Positions 10,726 to 23,116 of a stretch of DNA of 64,000 nucleotides are shown here, piece after piece. The DNA is taken from contig NC_079224.1 in the NCBI RefSeq assembly GCF_029633865.1, positions 22,877,677-22,941,676 of the forward strand, given 5' to 3'. The notes under the pieces are model-generated. The model worked only from the letters and a program-made list of their open reading frames with translations. It did no database searches and was not told where the DNA came from. Each line of letters opens with the position of its first letter. Position 1 is the first letter of the stretch. The DNA comes from Lampris incognitus. Its lineage: Eukaryota; Chordata; Actinopteri; Lampriformes; Lampridae. Made by a program: the position numbers and the translations under genes.

Positions 10726-11595
10726 ATGGCATCGCATTTACCGACGATGAATTGGTCCGACCCGGACCTGGGTGAGGCAATTTCACTGTATAAACAGAAA
10801 ATGTCTCTGTATTTAGAAGATGAAGAAATAAATGGCGCAGCTAAACTAGCTAGGAAAATATGTCGTGGAATCGGAGATGAAGAATTAAAAAGACTGAACG
10901 CCAGTGGTCTCACTGATGATGAAAAGAAAAAGCCTGCCAAACTATGGGACTTCTTTGAAAAACAGCTAAAGTTGAACGTAAATTTCAGAATCCATAGACT
11001 GCAACTGATGCAACACAGACAGAAACCAGATGAGAATATTGATGATTTTGTGACCAGAGCCAGAACACTAGCAAAGAAATATCAGTTTTCAGACGAAGAG
11101 CTTAACGAGCGTATGATTGAGCTTATTATTGCGAGCACTCCCCATGATGCCCTGAGGAATGATCTATACAGCAAACCAAAAGGATATTCCTTAGCAGGGG
11201 TTCTGGCCGAGGGACGAAAATATGAAGCCCTGACAGCAGGCAATGAACAGTTAGACAAACTTAGCCTGTCACACAATGAGAGAATCCACGCTGTGGACAG
11301 GGACCGCATATGTCGTAACTTTGGGAGAAGCCACAAACCACGTCGATGTCCTGCATATGATGATGAATACAATGCGTGTGGTGCAAAAGGTCACTGGGAG
11401 CGGTGCTGCAGGAAAGCCAAAGGAGAGCGCCAGGAACACTCCAGCCAGAGCAGGAGCGGGGGAAGTAAGTCCCACACACCACAAGACAAACAGCACAAGC
11501 GCAAAACCTATATAGACAAAAAGCAACAGAGCAGGACTCGCATACATGCTGTAGAGAGTAGCAGTGAAACAGACAGTGAGAACGAAAGTACTTAA
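10726..11595 (+). CDS. Gypsy Gag protein (capsid-like, zinc-knuckle remnant)
   Basis: 289 codons from ATG (10726, in a GTCATGG context) to TAA. The first two thirds are a capsid-like alpha-helical retrotransposon Gag (NFRIHRLQLMQHRQKPDENI, then DDFVTRARTLAKKYQFSDEE). The C-terminal third holds a double CCHC-like region around residues 195-226 followed by a Lys/Ser/Gln-rich tail. Each knuckle lacks one expected Cys: Phe at CRNFGRSH and Tyr at YNACGAKGHW. Gag would package the element RNA into intracellular particles. The TAA may be native or a mutation, since the frame stays open for 40 codons beyond it. Confidence 0.85.
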   Translation: MASHLPTMNWSDPDLGEAISLYKQKMSLYLEDEEINGAAKLARKICRGIGDEELKRLNASGLTDDEKKKPAKLWDFFEKQLKLNVNFRIHRLQLMQHRQKPDENIDDFVTRARTLAKKYQFSDEELNERMIELIIASTPHDALRNDLYSKPKGYSLAGVLAEGRKYEALTAGNEQLDKLSLSHNERIHAVDRDRICRNFGRSHKPRRCPAYDDEYNACGAKGHWERCCRKAKGERQEHSSQSRSGGSKSHTPQDKQHKRKTYIDKKQQSRTRIHAVESSSETDSENEST

Positions 11596-13197
11596 CAGAA
11601 ACAGTTCCACTCCATAACTATCAGTGAAAAGTGCATGCATAGCATAGACAGCAAGCCGGCCAGAGAGGAGGCGTACACAGTCCTGAAGGTGACACCACCT
11701 GACCTACCTGGTCGTTGATACACACTACGTCTGAAGATAGACACAGGTGCGTCAGGCAACACACTCCCATTGCGTACCTTCAAGCAGATGTACGGTGAAA
11801 ATGCATGCACCCAGAAACGACTGAAAAAAACCAACAGGAGGCTATCTGCATACAGTGGTCATGCCATCCCCTGCCTAGGCACCATTGACATTCCATGCCA
11901 GTACAAAGAATCCAAATGGATCAATGCAAAGTTCTATGTTGTAGACGTACCAGGGCCAGCCATAGTTGGGCTGCCAACATGTGAACTGTTAAACCTAGTG
12001 ACTGTCAATGTAGATGCAGTGACCGAGAAAGGACATGCAAACCAGAAAAAAGTCAACACAAGACAGACAAAACCCAAAATGACCATATCTAACAGTGCAG
12101 ACCTAAAGAGAGCATACCCAGACCAGTTTGACAAAATTGGCAACTTCAGTGGAAAGGCCAAGCTCTTCCTGAAAAAGGATGCTGAACCATTCATAGACCC
12201 ACCACGTAAGTGCAGCATTCACATCAAAGACAAACTGAAAGATGAACTGAATAACCTAGTCGAACAAGATGTGTTAAGAAAAGTAGAACAGCACACAGAC
12301 TGGTGCTCGAGTCTGGCATACAGCACAAAGAAAGATGGTTCCCTTCACATATGCTTAGACGCCCAAAAGCTTAATGCCAGCCTTAGGAGATGCCCACACA
12401 AGATTCCTACTGTGGTGGAACTGAACCCGAAGTTTGCAAATGCAAAAATATTCAGCAAACTTGACGCAAAAGCTGGATATTGGTCAATACACCTAGAGAA
12501 AGAGTCACAACTGCTAACCACATTCCGAACTCCATTTGGTAGATACTGCTGGAAACGTTTGCCATTTGGTCTCAGTGTCTCTCAAGATCTCTTCCAGGCA
12601 AAGATGGACCAAATCCTGGAGGGGCTCGACGGTGTCGTCAGCATAGCCGATGATATCGCAGTCTACGGAGCAAGCGAAGAGGAGCATGACAGGAACCTGA
12701 CCAACCTGATGGAGAGAGCAGCCAAGACAGGTATTGTGTTCAACAGTGACAAGTGCACAATCAAACAGACAAGCATCTCATTCTTTGGCAACCTGTACAC
12801 AGACAAAGGTATCAAACTTGACCCAGCCAAAATCAGGGACATCCAGAAAATGCCGACACCCAAGAACAAAGATGAACTGAGCAGATTCTTGGGGATGCTG
12901 ACCTACCTGTCACCCTACATCCCAAAGTTCGCAGACAAAGCACACACACTGAGGGTGCTGCTGAAAAGTGACGTGCCTTGGACATGGGACACTGACCACC
13001 AAAAGAGCTTTGAGGATCTGAAATCAGTTATCAACGAACATGACTGCCTGAAGTACTATGATCCAAGCACACCTCTGACACTTGAGGTTGATGCATCACA
13101 GAAAGGACTGGGCGTGGCATTAGTGCAGAACAAAAGACCCATAGCTTTTGGCTCAAAGACACTGGACGACTGCCAATCCAGGTACAGCAGCATATAG
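11596..13197 (+). pseudogene. Gypsy Pol, first part: protease, reverse transcriptase, start of RNase H
   Basis: In frame with gag. A TGA at 11716 interrupts the lead-in. The aspartic protease motif DTGAS is at 11740-11754 and a hydrophobic VGLP segment follows near 11965. RT shows DPPRKCSIH, the fingers region, KLDAKAGYWSI (motif A), LPFGLSVSQD, and the catalytic box in its IADD form at about 12645. The connection domain precedes RNase H (LEVDASQKGLGVAL). A TAG at 13195-13197 ends the frame inside RNase H. No ATG is needed because translation would continue from gag. Replication needs an intact Pol, so this copy is probably non-autonomous. Confidence 0.88.
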
Positions 13198-14817
13198 CGA
13201 GAAATGCTGGCCATAGTCTATGGAATGCAGCGATACCATACCTACCTGTATGGGAAGTCATTCATTGTAGTTACAGACCACAAACCCCTCGTTACCATAT
13301 GCACAAAGCCACTGCATGCCGCCCCGCCACGGCTTCAGCAAATGCTGATAAAAACACAAGGATACAACTACGAGGTCACGTATCGACCAGGAAACCAGAT
13401 GGTCCTGGCAGACACACTCAGCCGACTACCCAACCCTGAGAACAACAGCAACATCGAGCTGGACGAGCGCATTGACGGAATAGAGGCAGAAGTCGAGGAT
13501 CCAGAGATGCTCACTGTTGCAATGATAAACTTCTCTCCCGAGAAACAGGACGCACTCCGCACGGAAACCACCAGCGACCCCAGACTCAATGCACTGAAAG
13601 AGCTGATCCACCAGGGATGGCCAGACAACATCAAAGCTCTACCAAGACAACTACGTGAGTACTGGTCATTCAGAGATGAGCTCGCAGTTGAAGCAGGAGT
13701 CATATTCAAAGGCAGACAGGTGCTCATCCCAGACTCCATGACTGATTCTATACTCGAACAGCTGCATGTAGGACACCAGGGCATCGAAAAGACACGGCGA
13801 CTGGTGAGAGAAAGTGTCTACTGGATCAGAATGAACGATGACATCGAAAGAGTCTGCAGGTCATGTAGCGTATGTGTGGAACATCAGGATGCAAATCCAA
13901 AGCAACCTCTCAACCCACACAACACACCGTCAAAACCATGGCAATCCCTAGCTTCTGATCTATTCGAGATCGATGGACATCAGTATTTACTGATTGTGGA
14001 CAGATATTCTAAGTTCCCTCTAGTGGATGAAATGCCCATGCCTGTGTCTAGCCGGGCAGTTGCACAAAAAATGGAAATGTACATGTCTCTTTTTGGAAGG
14101 CCTGACGAGATACTTACAGATAATGGACCCCAGTACACAGGGCACGCGTTCCAGAAATTCACGGCTGACTGGGGAATCAGGCACGTGACAAGCTCACCCC
14201 ACTATCCAAAAAGCAATGGATTCATTGAGAGGCATGTGCGACACATCAAATCCATTGTGAAGAAAACCATGAGACAAGGAGGTAACATACAAGTGGCCTT
14301 ACTACAGGTCAGAGCAACACCCATCGACAGTAAACTACCATCACCAGCAGAACTGATCTTCGGAAGGCCGGTCACCACCCTGCTGACGAGTCGAGGGGAC
14401 CCAGGCAAGGAGGAAAACCGACTCCACCTGGAGCAGAGAACAGCAAACATGAAGGAACATCATGACCGCAGCAGCGGCAGAGAACTACCTCCACTCGGTC
14501 CCGGACAGCACGTATCTGTCCTAAACAAGGAAAAAGGGACTTGGTATCCAGCCACCATCGTACAAAAGTGTGATGAGCCAAGGAGCTACATTGTGCAAAC
14601 ATCAAATGGGAACAAACTCAGACGTGGCAGGAGCCACCTGCGGGAAATTCACCACCCCCATGCACTGAGGAGCGCAAGAACCCGCTTCACAGAACCTCAA
14701 CGGGACACTCATGCAGCTGGAACTTCTTCCAGCCAAACCTGTGAAACACACAAGACAGTACGCACAAGATATGGAAGAGCTGTTTCCAAACCAGCTCACT
14801 ACAAGGACTATGAGTAG
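13198..14817 (+). pseudogene. Gypsy Pol, second part: RNase H remainder and integrase
   Basis: Continues in the same frame after the TAG. The RNase H remainder (REMLAIVYGMQRYHTYLYG, TDHKPL, LADTLSRLP) is followed by the integrase zinc-binding region (LHVGHQGIEKTRR, then CRSCSVC at about 13860). The DDE core has ASDLFEIDG, LTDNGPQYT near 14118 and SNGFIERHV near 14215. The C-terminus carries a GPGQHVSVLNKEKGTWYPA module. Stop TAG at 14815-14817. The domain is open from end to end, so the nonsense codon upstream is the only break between it and RT. Confidence 0.88.
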
Positions 14818-14950
14818 AAACAATCACACACAAAAGGAGGGCTCTGAATATGTTTATTGTTTTTTGAGATGGACAATTCTGAGTGTGTTGTCTAAAAAAG
14901 AAAAAAGAAAAAAAAAAAGAAGGGGGCCTCTGTGTAATGAAAAAATTGAA

Positions 14951-14966
14951 AACTAAACAGGGGGGA
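14951..14966 (+). promoter_or_regulatory. polypurine tract of Gypsy element
   Basis: AACTAAACAGGGGGGA lies immediately before the 3' LTR TG end, the position of the plus-strand primer. Confidence 0.75.
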
Positions 14967-15157
14967 TGTAGTGATATAACGCCATGTATATCCACTGGAA
15001 CTACACTAGGTGTTATGTACTACCCGGACTGTTATTATGGTTACACCACTATCATGTATGGTTATTACGTCTGCCTACTGAGCCACGATTAAACCTGAGT
15101 TCTATAACCCGGTGTGGTCATTGATCCTCGACCAATACTACCCCAAGTATTACTTCA
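14967..15157 (+). repeat. 3' LTR of Ty3/Gypsy element (191 bp)
   Basis: Matches the 5' LTR with one C/T substitution and a missing 4-bp CATA near its start. Followed by CTGAC at 15158-15162. Confidence 0.95.
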
Positions 15158-15224
15158 CTGACACTCTCTGAACAAGAGGTCTATCAAGGCCACAGACTTA
15201 CTTCAGGTGTTAGCAAATTTATTT

Positions 15225-16030
15225 TTAAAATCAAATAATAATAATAATAATAATAATAAATCAATCTTATATAGCGCTTTTCTAATACTCAAAGTCGCTT
15301 TACAATAAACAGGGTGAAACAAGACGACGGATAAACATAACACGGACGTACAGGGGTGGATGGGAAGGGGGGCTACGAGAGGGAGAAGCGGCAGCCACAC
15401 ACGACGCCAGCAGTACTCTCCCACTTGGACAGACACAAAAGGGAAAGAAAAACAAGCATCATAAATCACAGATGACGTCTGAAGAGGGGAGTCTCGACCA
15501 ATGACCTGAATGTGGGCAGCCCGCAGCAGTGTCCGATGTGCTTGGGGAGGGAGTTGAGGGAGGGGGAAGTTCGAGCGCTCAGTCCCCAGCCTGCCCCAGA
15601 CCAGGGCTGGATGAGCAGACGGGGGGGGGCATGAGAAGGCAATGGAGAACATGTGTGTCTTGAGACGGGATTGGAAGAGTGGGAGGGATTCTGAGTCTCT
15701 AGTGATTTGGGGAAGTGAGTTCCAGAGCCTGGGAGCTGCTCTGGAGAAGGCTCGGTCACCAAAGCCGCAGAGGTTGGACCCGGGGGAAGAGAGAAGGGAG
15801 GCTGAGGTGGATCTGAGGGACCGAGAGGGTTGGTAGGGGGAGAGGAGATCGGTGAGGTATGGGGGAGCCAGTCTGAAGGGCTTTATAAGTAAGAACCAGG
15901 ATTTTGTAATTGATCCGGTGGGAGATGGGTAGCCAGTGGAGGTCTTTTAGGACTGGGGTGATGTGGTGCCAGGATTTGGTGAAAGTTAAAAGCCAGGCGG
16001 ATGCGTTCTGGACCAATTGGAGTCTTCAAA
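15225..16030 (-). mobile_element. L2-like LINE 3' fragment with (TAA)n tail
   Basis: Minus-strand reading from 16016 gives VQNASAWLLTFTKSWHHITP followed by VLKDLHWLPISHRINYKILV and LTYKALQTG, the C-terminal signature of L2-type ORF2. Further C-terminal sequence (15762-15466) continues in another frame, so it is frameshifted. The 3' UTR includes TATATAGCGCTTTTCTAATA-type sequence, and a TAA/ATT tail lies at 15238-15259. The fragment is 5' truncated. Confidence 0.75.
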
Positions 16031-16079
16031 TGTCCTTATTGAAGGCTTCTACATAGACCTGGAGTTTTCTTTGAAAAGC

Positions 16080-16688
16080 GACTGGTAGGCGTCCTTCTTC
16101 TTCTTTCGGCTTATTCCCTGTTTCTCGGGGGTGCCACAGCGGATTTTATAGTTTCAATTGGTACCCTGTGAGGGCACAGCACTAATGGTGGCCATTGTTA
16201 ACCTGGGCCTTGGCCAATCCGGTATGGAGCTTAGACTGATCCAGTATGGTCTTGTCAATCCGCATACTGATTTGGCAAAATTTAACATCAGATGCCCTTC
16301 CTGACACAACCACTAACCCTATGGATGGGGGCACAGGTAAAGCGCTGGATGCCATCCCAGTATTCAAGGACTTGCACCCATAACTGTTGCTCCATCCTCT
16401 TCATAGCTGCCCTCACTTCCTCCTTGCTAATCCACCGCACTTCCCGATTCACTATCCCCACATCATCCAACCTTCTCTCTCTCATTTTCTTCATTCATCA
16501 GCCCCTCACAGTAAAATCCTGGGTGTTAATGTAACTCTGGGAGTGCACAAATGGGATCCCATTTGTGCACTCCCAGAGTTAAATTAACACCCAGGATTTC
16601 TACCTTCTCAACACACTCTCCTCGCTTGTCAGCACATTTCTATCTCTATCCTTGATCACCCTGACCTGCGGGACTGGTAGGCGTCCTT
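16080..16688 (-). mobile_element. RTE-like LINE fragment with 17-bp target duplication
   Basis: GACTGGTAGGCGTCCTT occurs at 16080-16096 and 16672-16688. Between them is a minus-strand insertion. Its 3' end is a short AAG-type tail (CTTCTTCTT at 16094-16103), then GGTGCCACAGCGG and GATGCCCTTCCTGACAC. A coding remnant (16494-16288) reads RWISKEEVRAAMKRM, a motif upstream of RT in RTE elements. An 86-bp palindrome lies inside it at 16514-16599. Confidence 0.75.
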
Positions 16689-18048
16689 AAAGACATAAAT
16701 CATGTTTCAAAGCCATGGGTGGCCTGCACTCGGCTTCATCATGGTTGACCCAGAAGAGGAAGAGGAGCAGGGTGACGGATTGAATGTTACAAATCAGCTT
16801 GTTTTACTGCTCGTCACTGACTTATTGACTATTTCCTTTGAAAATACATTTCTCCCTTTCCCTGCTCCTTCTCTGGTAGCTCAGTCGATGGAAAAACAAC
16901 GTTTTTTTTCTTTACTTGTTTTAATTCCTTGGATGGTCGATAACGACGACAACGTTTGCCCTTTTGACCGATGCCTAAGTTGGTAAGATGTCAGTCTGTG
17001 TAAATGTTGAATGCACCCTATTAGTCAGTAAGGAAGGGTTTGTTTTTGTTTTTTTTTTCATTCTAGAGTAAATTGTAATTTCAATAGAATTTATTGATAA
17101 TTGTCAAAATGATGATTAACATAAAATGATTATTAATATCATGAAGGTCATACAACATGCCATCATTTAGAGATAAAAGAAAAATCATATTTGCATATCA
17201 ATGGGGTTCAGCATTATTATTCAATTCATTTCTTTTCTGTATTGTTTTTAAAATTATTATTATTATGTTCATCATCAGCTTTGATGTGATGTAAATCGCC
17301 TGTACAATTTGCTTCTAATATAACTCAACGAGATGAAAAACTACCCAACTACTGTTCAGAACTAAAATAATGAACCGAAGAAATGTGTGATCAAATAATA
17401 CTAAAATGTATGATGTCCAAAAACAGTGCAGGTTTCACCACAAATGCTATTCTATTGGCACTGACATGGCTTAACGACCTTTCCTACCGAGTAATGTTTC
17501 AACTATGTGGTTTACCATGCTTTTCAAACACAGTTAGAGGTTTTGATCGCATATAAATGCATCAGTTTGTATTTAGCAGCAAGACGAACCAAACAGGCAT
17601 GCACAATCGAATGACAGTGTCCTCTGGTGCCGGTTGTCTGCATAATATACCTTAACTGAATGGCAGAGATGTCAACCAGTTTCAATTAGGTTGCATACAT
17701 TTTGCGTCCAGATATTGAGTCAAAGTGTGGTTAAGGTGCCTTTGAGAAACACAATGAAACCTAACGAGGCTTTAAAAGATTAATGCCATGATTATCTAAG
17801 CCTTAAGATGCTTTTGAGAAATGAGTCCCCAGGTAAAAATATACTAGGTTTAGGGTTGGCACTTGAATTTGTAGCTAAAAACTCACCTGCAGATTACAAG
17901 GTCCTCGAGAAATTACTTCCTTTCTATGCAGAGGAGAATATCAGTGTCCATCAGCTCTCTGTTCGTGCTGTACTTGGTACATCAGGAACTTGAGCCTGAC
18001 TGCTTGAGGAATGTGGTGAGAGAACTGCCCTCCACTTGGCACTACATA
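16689..18048. other. no recognised gene
   Basis: AT-rich sequence with only short ORFs (16702-16986, 17808-17993) that match no family I know. Confidence 0.35.
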
Positions 18049-18431
<383 letters not shown>

Positions 18432-19094
18432 ATTTAAACTTTCATCATCCAATACCACTATGTGTTCCGTCTCATTACTTTTCCATTCCAACACCTCCCA
18501 CCCACCCTGGAGCCATCTCACAGCCCAAGGGTGTGAGATGGCAAATAATGGTTTATAACAAGATAGAAAGCATGATCATAATAATCTTATGAGATAGTAA
18601 CCCATCCCAAACTTTGAGAAAATGAGATACTGTTACTCACTTGCAATTACACAGAGCGGTGTCAATGAATCGTACCAATAATCATGGATGAAACAATAGT
18701 AGCATAAAGCACTTATGGCAAAAATTAAACACGATCAGCTGAATATAGCTCATTAGTTGCTTTGAAGATCTGTCAAATATTTTATTGTTTGTTTGTTTGT
18801 TTGTTTTGTTTGTTTGTGTAAGGCTTAACTCATCAACCTTTCAAACATTAGACAGCCTCCTTCCTCCAACCAGCACACCCATACTAATCAAATTAAAAAT
18901 GTCAAACTGCACGACGTCTTTCTGTTTTTCTATTTATACGTTCTGTCACACATGGCACGATATGGTGGCACTGTTATTACAATGTCCTCTTTTTTCTTTG
19001 TGAAGATTGTCAATCGTTTGTCATAGTGTAGAACCAGGGAAATTCAAGCTGTCTTCTCAGCAGAACCTGATCACATAAATCTATAGCCAATGCG
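18432..19094. other. no recognised gene; short (GTTT)n at 18785-18812
   Basis: Unique-looking sequence with a small GTTT array. No exon recognised. Confidence 0.4.
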
Positions 19095-19243
19095 TATATA
19101 TATATATATATATACACACATCCATTATCCAAACCGCTCAGCCGGCTGTCAGGGTCGCGGGGATATTGGAGCCTATCCCAGCAGTCATTGGACGGCAGGC
19201 AGGGAGACACCCCGGACAGGTCGCCTTGCCATCACAGGGCAAA
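19095..19243 (-). repeat. (TA)n plus V-SINE-type 3' fragment
   Basis: A short TA array (19095-19114) is followed by the reverse complement of the V-SINE 3' half. Recognisable segments are CATCCATTATCCAAACCGCT, GGAGCCTATCCCAGCAGTCA and GGGAGACACCCCGGACAGGT. The head is absent. Confidence 0.75.
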
Positions 19244-19403
19244 AGAATTTAACAAAATTGTTATAAATGTGAGAGGTAAAGCACTGTGGACTGTCCAGCT
19301 GTGTATGTGTCTTCTACCTGCAGGCCATGTGAGAACCTCAAGTCTGAAGCTTGTACTGAAATGCATTAAAAAAAATGTTCCCTACGTCTACCTTAATATT
19401 CCA

Positions 19404-19490
19404 CCCCTCATTTGTTGAGCACTTTTATCTACACCGACTAAAGGGTCCGACCCGTTAGCCAAGGGCCAACGTGTCTAATTATCTGTGCAC
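19404..19490 (-). repeat. fragment of an interspersed repeat shared with 7370, 9580 and 40190
   Basis: The stretch GAGCACTTTTATCTACAC also occurs near 7375 and, inverted, near 40205. The following GGGTCCGACCCGTTAGCCAA matches the inverted SINE head at 9576-9605. Confidence 0.6.
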
Positions 19491-19496
19491 GTTACA

Positions 19497-20328
<832 letters not shown>

Positions 20329-20734
20329 CACCTCCCTTTCTGTATGTCATTAAGTCGCGAGTTTTTAATCCCAGTGGAGAGGTTCCAATATTTTTCCAGT
20401 AGACAAACAATATATTCTGGCTGTATTTTCTTGACTTAATTGAGCTGTACAATATAGGCGTCCATCCATCCTCTGAATGAGACTCCCTTACCAGCCAATC
20501 CTGCTAACAGCAGGTGGTTCTTTATTTAGCATTTCAGTGGAGTGTGTTGAAAATACACTTTGGTTGTGTGGGAAAAAAGCTGCGTTGTCCGTACTCTACG
20601 TTGCAACGCTACATACAGTGTATGAGCAACATTGTTATCAGTAAATATATCAAGTGGGTTGAATAGTATAAGACTTTACACTGTGCTCATGCTTAATTTT
20701 TCACCCGTGCTTAATTAGTTATTGATATCACTGC

Positions 20735-21704
20735 TCACCATCCAGTTCAAGAGAAGAGATGGACAGTGCTGGGATGGAGAACACACAACACACATCATCG
20801 AGGAGGAGGTGGTGAAGCAAGTGTTTGAGAGCACTAACACACGAAAGAGCCCAGGGCCCGATAACATCGGTGGCAGGGTGTTGAAACACTGCTCAGCCCA
20901 ACAGGGTGCAACATGACATGCCCAGGTGGTCCCTTTACTGTGAAAAACATCAATCATGGTCCCCCTTCCCAAAGTCCCTCATCCATCATCTCCTAATGAC
21001 TGACTACAGGCCAGTTTCTTTCACCTCACTGGTAGTTAAATCACTTCAGAGGATTATCAGAGCCCACTTTATTAACTCATGTAAGCAGGTCCTGGACCCA
21101 CTACAATTTTGCTTATCACTCTGCAAGAGGGACAAACGAAGCCATTGTAACTTTGTGTATATGCATCTGGAGAGTTGTAAAACACATGCGCAACTCCTCT
21201 TTGCAGATTTGCAGATTTTTCTGCATTTAATACAATACACCCATTAATCCTGGCTGACAGACCAAAGGAGCAGTTTGGACTGGACTCAAAACTCATTACA
21301 TGGATTTTAGATTTCTTTACAGGCAGATCTCAAAATGGTAAGGGTAGGCAACACCATGTCAGAGGTGCATTATACCTCCATTCGCACACCACAGGATAGT
21401 GTGCTGTCACCGTTACTATATATTTTATACGTGGACTGTTGTCGCAGCAGATACCCTGGACACCATATAATTAAGTTTGCGGATGACACCGCCTTGGTCA
21501 GCCTATTGGAGCAGGATGATGTTGAATATGGTCCAGTTCTAAATGACTTCGTTGACTGGAGTGAGGCCTCACATTTGAATCTGAACACATCCAAGACCAA
21601 AGAACTGATTTTAGATTCTAGATACGATGCTCCACCACCCACTTTATTGAGGATCAGAGGAGAGGAGATTGAGGTGGCAATGGAGTATAAGTATCTTGGT
21701 TGCT
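20735..21704 (+). mobile_element. L2/Rex1-like LINE, RT region (part 1)
   Basis: Fragments of one ORF2 lie in order but in shifted frames. TRKSPGPDNI is near 20840. YRPVSFTSLVVKSLQRII is near 21010, and QFCLSLCKRDK is near 21110. A motif near 21370 corresponds to TPQDSVLSPLLYILYVD. The catalytic box KFADDTALV is near 21475, and VDWSEASHLNLNTSKTKEL plus MEYKYLG are near 21550-21698. It is interrupted at 21704 by an RTE tail and resumes at 21898. Several frameshifts and a 5' truncation make it inactive. Confidence 0.8.
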
Positions 21705-21859
21705 GCCAGGGAAGAGGAAAACAGGAAGACCAAAGAGGGGGTTTATGGATGTGGTGAGAGAGGACATGCAGGTGGCTGGTGTGACAGAGGAAGATGCAGA
21801 GAACAGGAAGAGATAGAAACAGATGATCCGCTGTGGCGGCCCATGACCGGAGCAGCCAA

Positions 21860-21896
<37 letters not shown>

Positions 21897-21897
21897 T
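21705..21897 (+). mobile_element. RTE-like LINE 3' end with (AGT)n tail, nested in L2
   Basis: The segment containing GGTTTATGGATGTGGTGAGA, then GATCCGCTGTGGCGGCCCAT and GGAGCAGCC, is the 3' end of the RTE family also seen inverted at 50167. It ends in about 12 AGT units. It is flanked by TTGCT at 21700-21704 and 21898-21902. Confidence 0.75.
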
Positions 21898-22310
21898 TTG
21901 CTATAGATCACAAACTCTCCTGGAACCTATGTGCTGATGCTATTTTTAAGAATGGCCAACAGCACATCTACTTCAATTACTTCCATTTCTCAGAAAACTG
22001 AACTTTTTTTTTAATGTTGATAACGAAATTCTCACTCTATTTTGCAAATCTTTTTATTGAGAGTATCCTTTGTTAATGCATTGTTTGCTGGTACGGGCGT
22101 TCCAAAATCACTCATAAGAACAAAATTAGGAAAAATTGTGAAGATCTGTGGGAAAATCATGGGGGAGCAGCAGGCTGACTTGCACCACCTGCAGCTGACC
22201 AGGCTGACTGAGAAGGCAGACAAGGTCTGCATGGATACATCCCGTCCACTTTCAGTGGAGTTCCAGCCACTCCCTTCTGGTCAAAGGTACCCTAAGATAC
22301 CCTAACATCG
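21898..22310 (+). mobile_element. L2/Rex1-like LINE, C-terminal region (part 2)
   Basis: Resumes with IDHKLSWNLCADAIFKNGQQ, the continuation expected after YKYLG. In another frame it ends with LGKIVKICGKIMGEQQADL, then TSRPLSVEFQPLPSGQRYP, the L2/Rex1 ORF2 C-terminus. Confidence 0.78.
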
Positions 22311-22636
22311 GAACCAACCGAGCAAAAAACTAGTTTATTCCTATGGAATAACTCAATTAAACAAGATGCGCTAGCCATGGGGTGTCTGGGGAAACACATG
22401 GACCAGGGGATGTGAAATACATGGCTACACAGGGGAAGAGCAGTATACTCGATATTTAGTTTTATTATAATTGTTGGTATACAGATGTTGCCATGTACTT
22501 TAAATGCCTGCATGGACTGTGATGATATCTATGATGGCTGCTATAGATGATCTTGGACTATTGTTGTTTTTGTTTATCTGACGTGCTTTAACGTGTTTAT
22601 ATGTTCTGTGCTGTACCACAGATTGCTTCTTGTAAC
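22311..22636. other. no recognised gene
   Basis: Short stretch after the LINE with no tail repeat or exon that I recognise. Confidence 0.35.
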
Positions 22637-23116
22637 TTTGTAACTGTTGGGCGTCTGGGTAGTGTGGCATGGCGGTCTTTTCCATTGCCTACCAACACAG
22701 GGATCACTGGTTCGAATCTGTGTTACCTCTGGCTTGGTCGGGCGTCCCTACAGACACAATTGGTTGTGTCTGCGGGTGGGAAGCTGGATGTGGGTATGTG
22801 TCCTGGTCGCTGCACTAGCGCCTCCTCTGATCGGTCAGGGCGCCTGTTCAGGGGGGAGGGGGAACTGGAGGGAATAGCGTGATCCTTCCACATGCTAGGT
22901 CCCCCTGGCGAAACACCTCACTGCCAGGTGAAAAGAAGCAGCTGGCGATTCCACATATATCGGAGGAGGCATGAGGTAGTCTGCAGCCCTGCCCGGATCG
23001 GCAGAGGGGGTGGAGCAGTGACAGGGATGGCTCAGAGAGTAGAGAGATTGGCCAGGTACAATTGGGAAGAAAAAGAGGGGTAACCCCCCCAAAAAAACGA
23101 CAAATTTGTAACTGTT
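22637..23116 (+). repeat. tRNA-derived SINE, full-length, perfect 12-bp target duplication
   Basis: TTTGTAACTGTT at 22637-22648 and 23105-23116 bracket a full copy (about 22649-23104) with the usual head, B-box-like GGTTCGAATC, body and C/A-rich tail. Confidence 0.9.

Larger units (their letters stand above)
10384..15157 (+). mobile_element. full-length Ty3/Gypsy LTR retrotransposon (4774 bp)
   Basis: Contains two LTRs, a CTGAC duplication, a putative primer-binding site (10579-10590), gag, protease, RT, RNase H, integrase, and a purine-rich tract at 14951-14966 before the 3' LTR. Gag and pol share reading frame 1, with stops at 11593 (TAA), 11716 (TGA) and 13195 (TAG). No env is present. 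The pol sequence resembles teleost K02A2.6-like Gypsy elements. LTR similarity indicates a recent insertion, yet the coding frame is broken. Confidence 0.95.

Noticed and set aside
13195-13197. Programmed readthrough at the Gypsy TAG
   Set aside because: The codon lies within RNase H, not at a gag-pol boundary, so a nonsense mutation is the simpler explanation.
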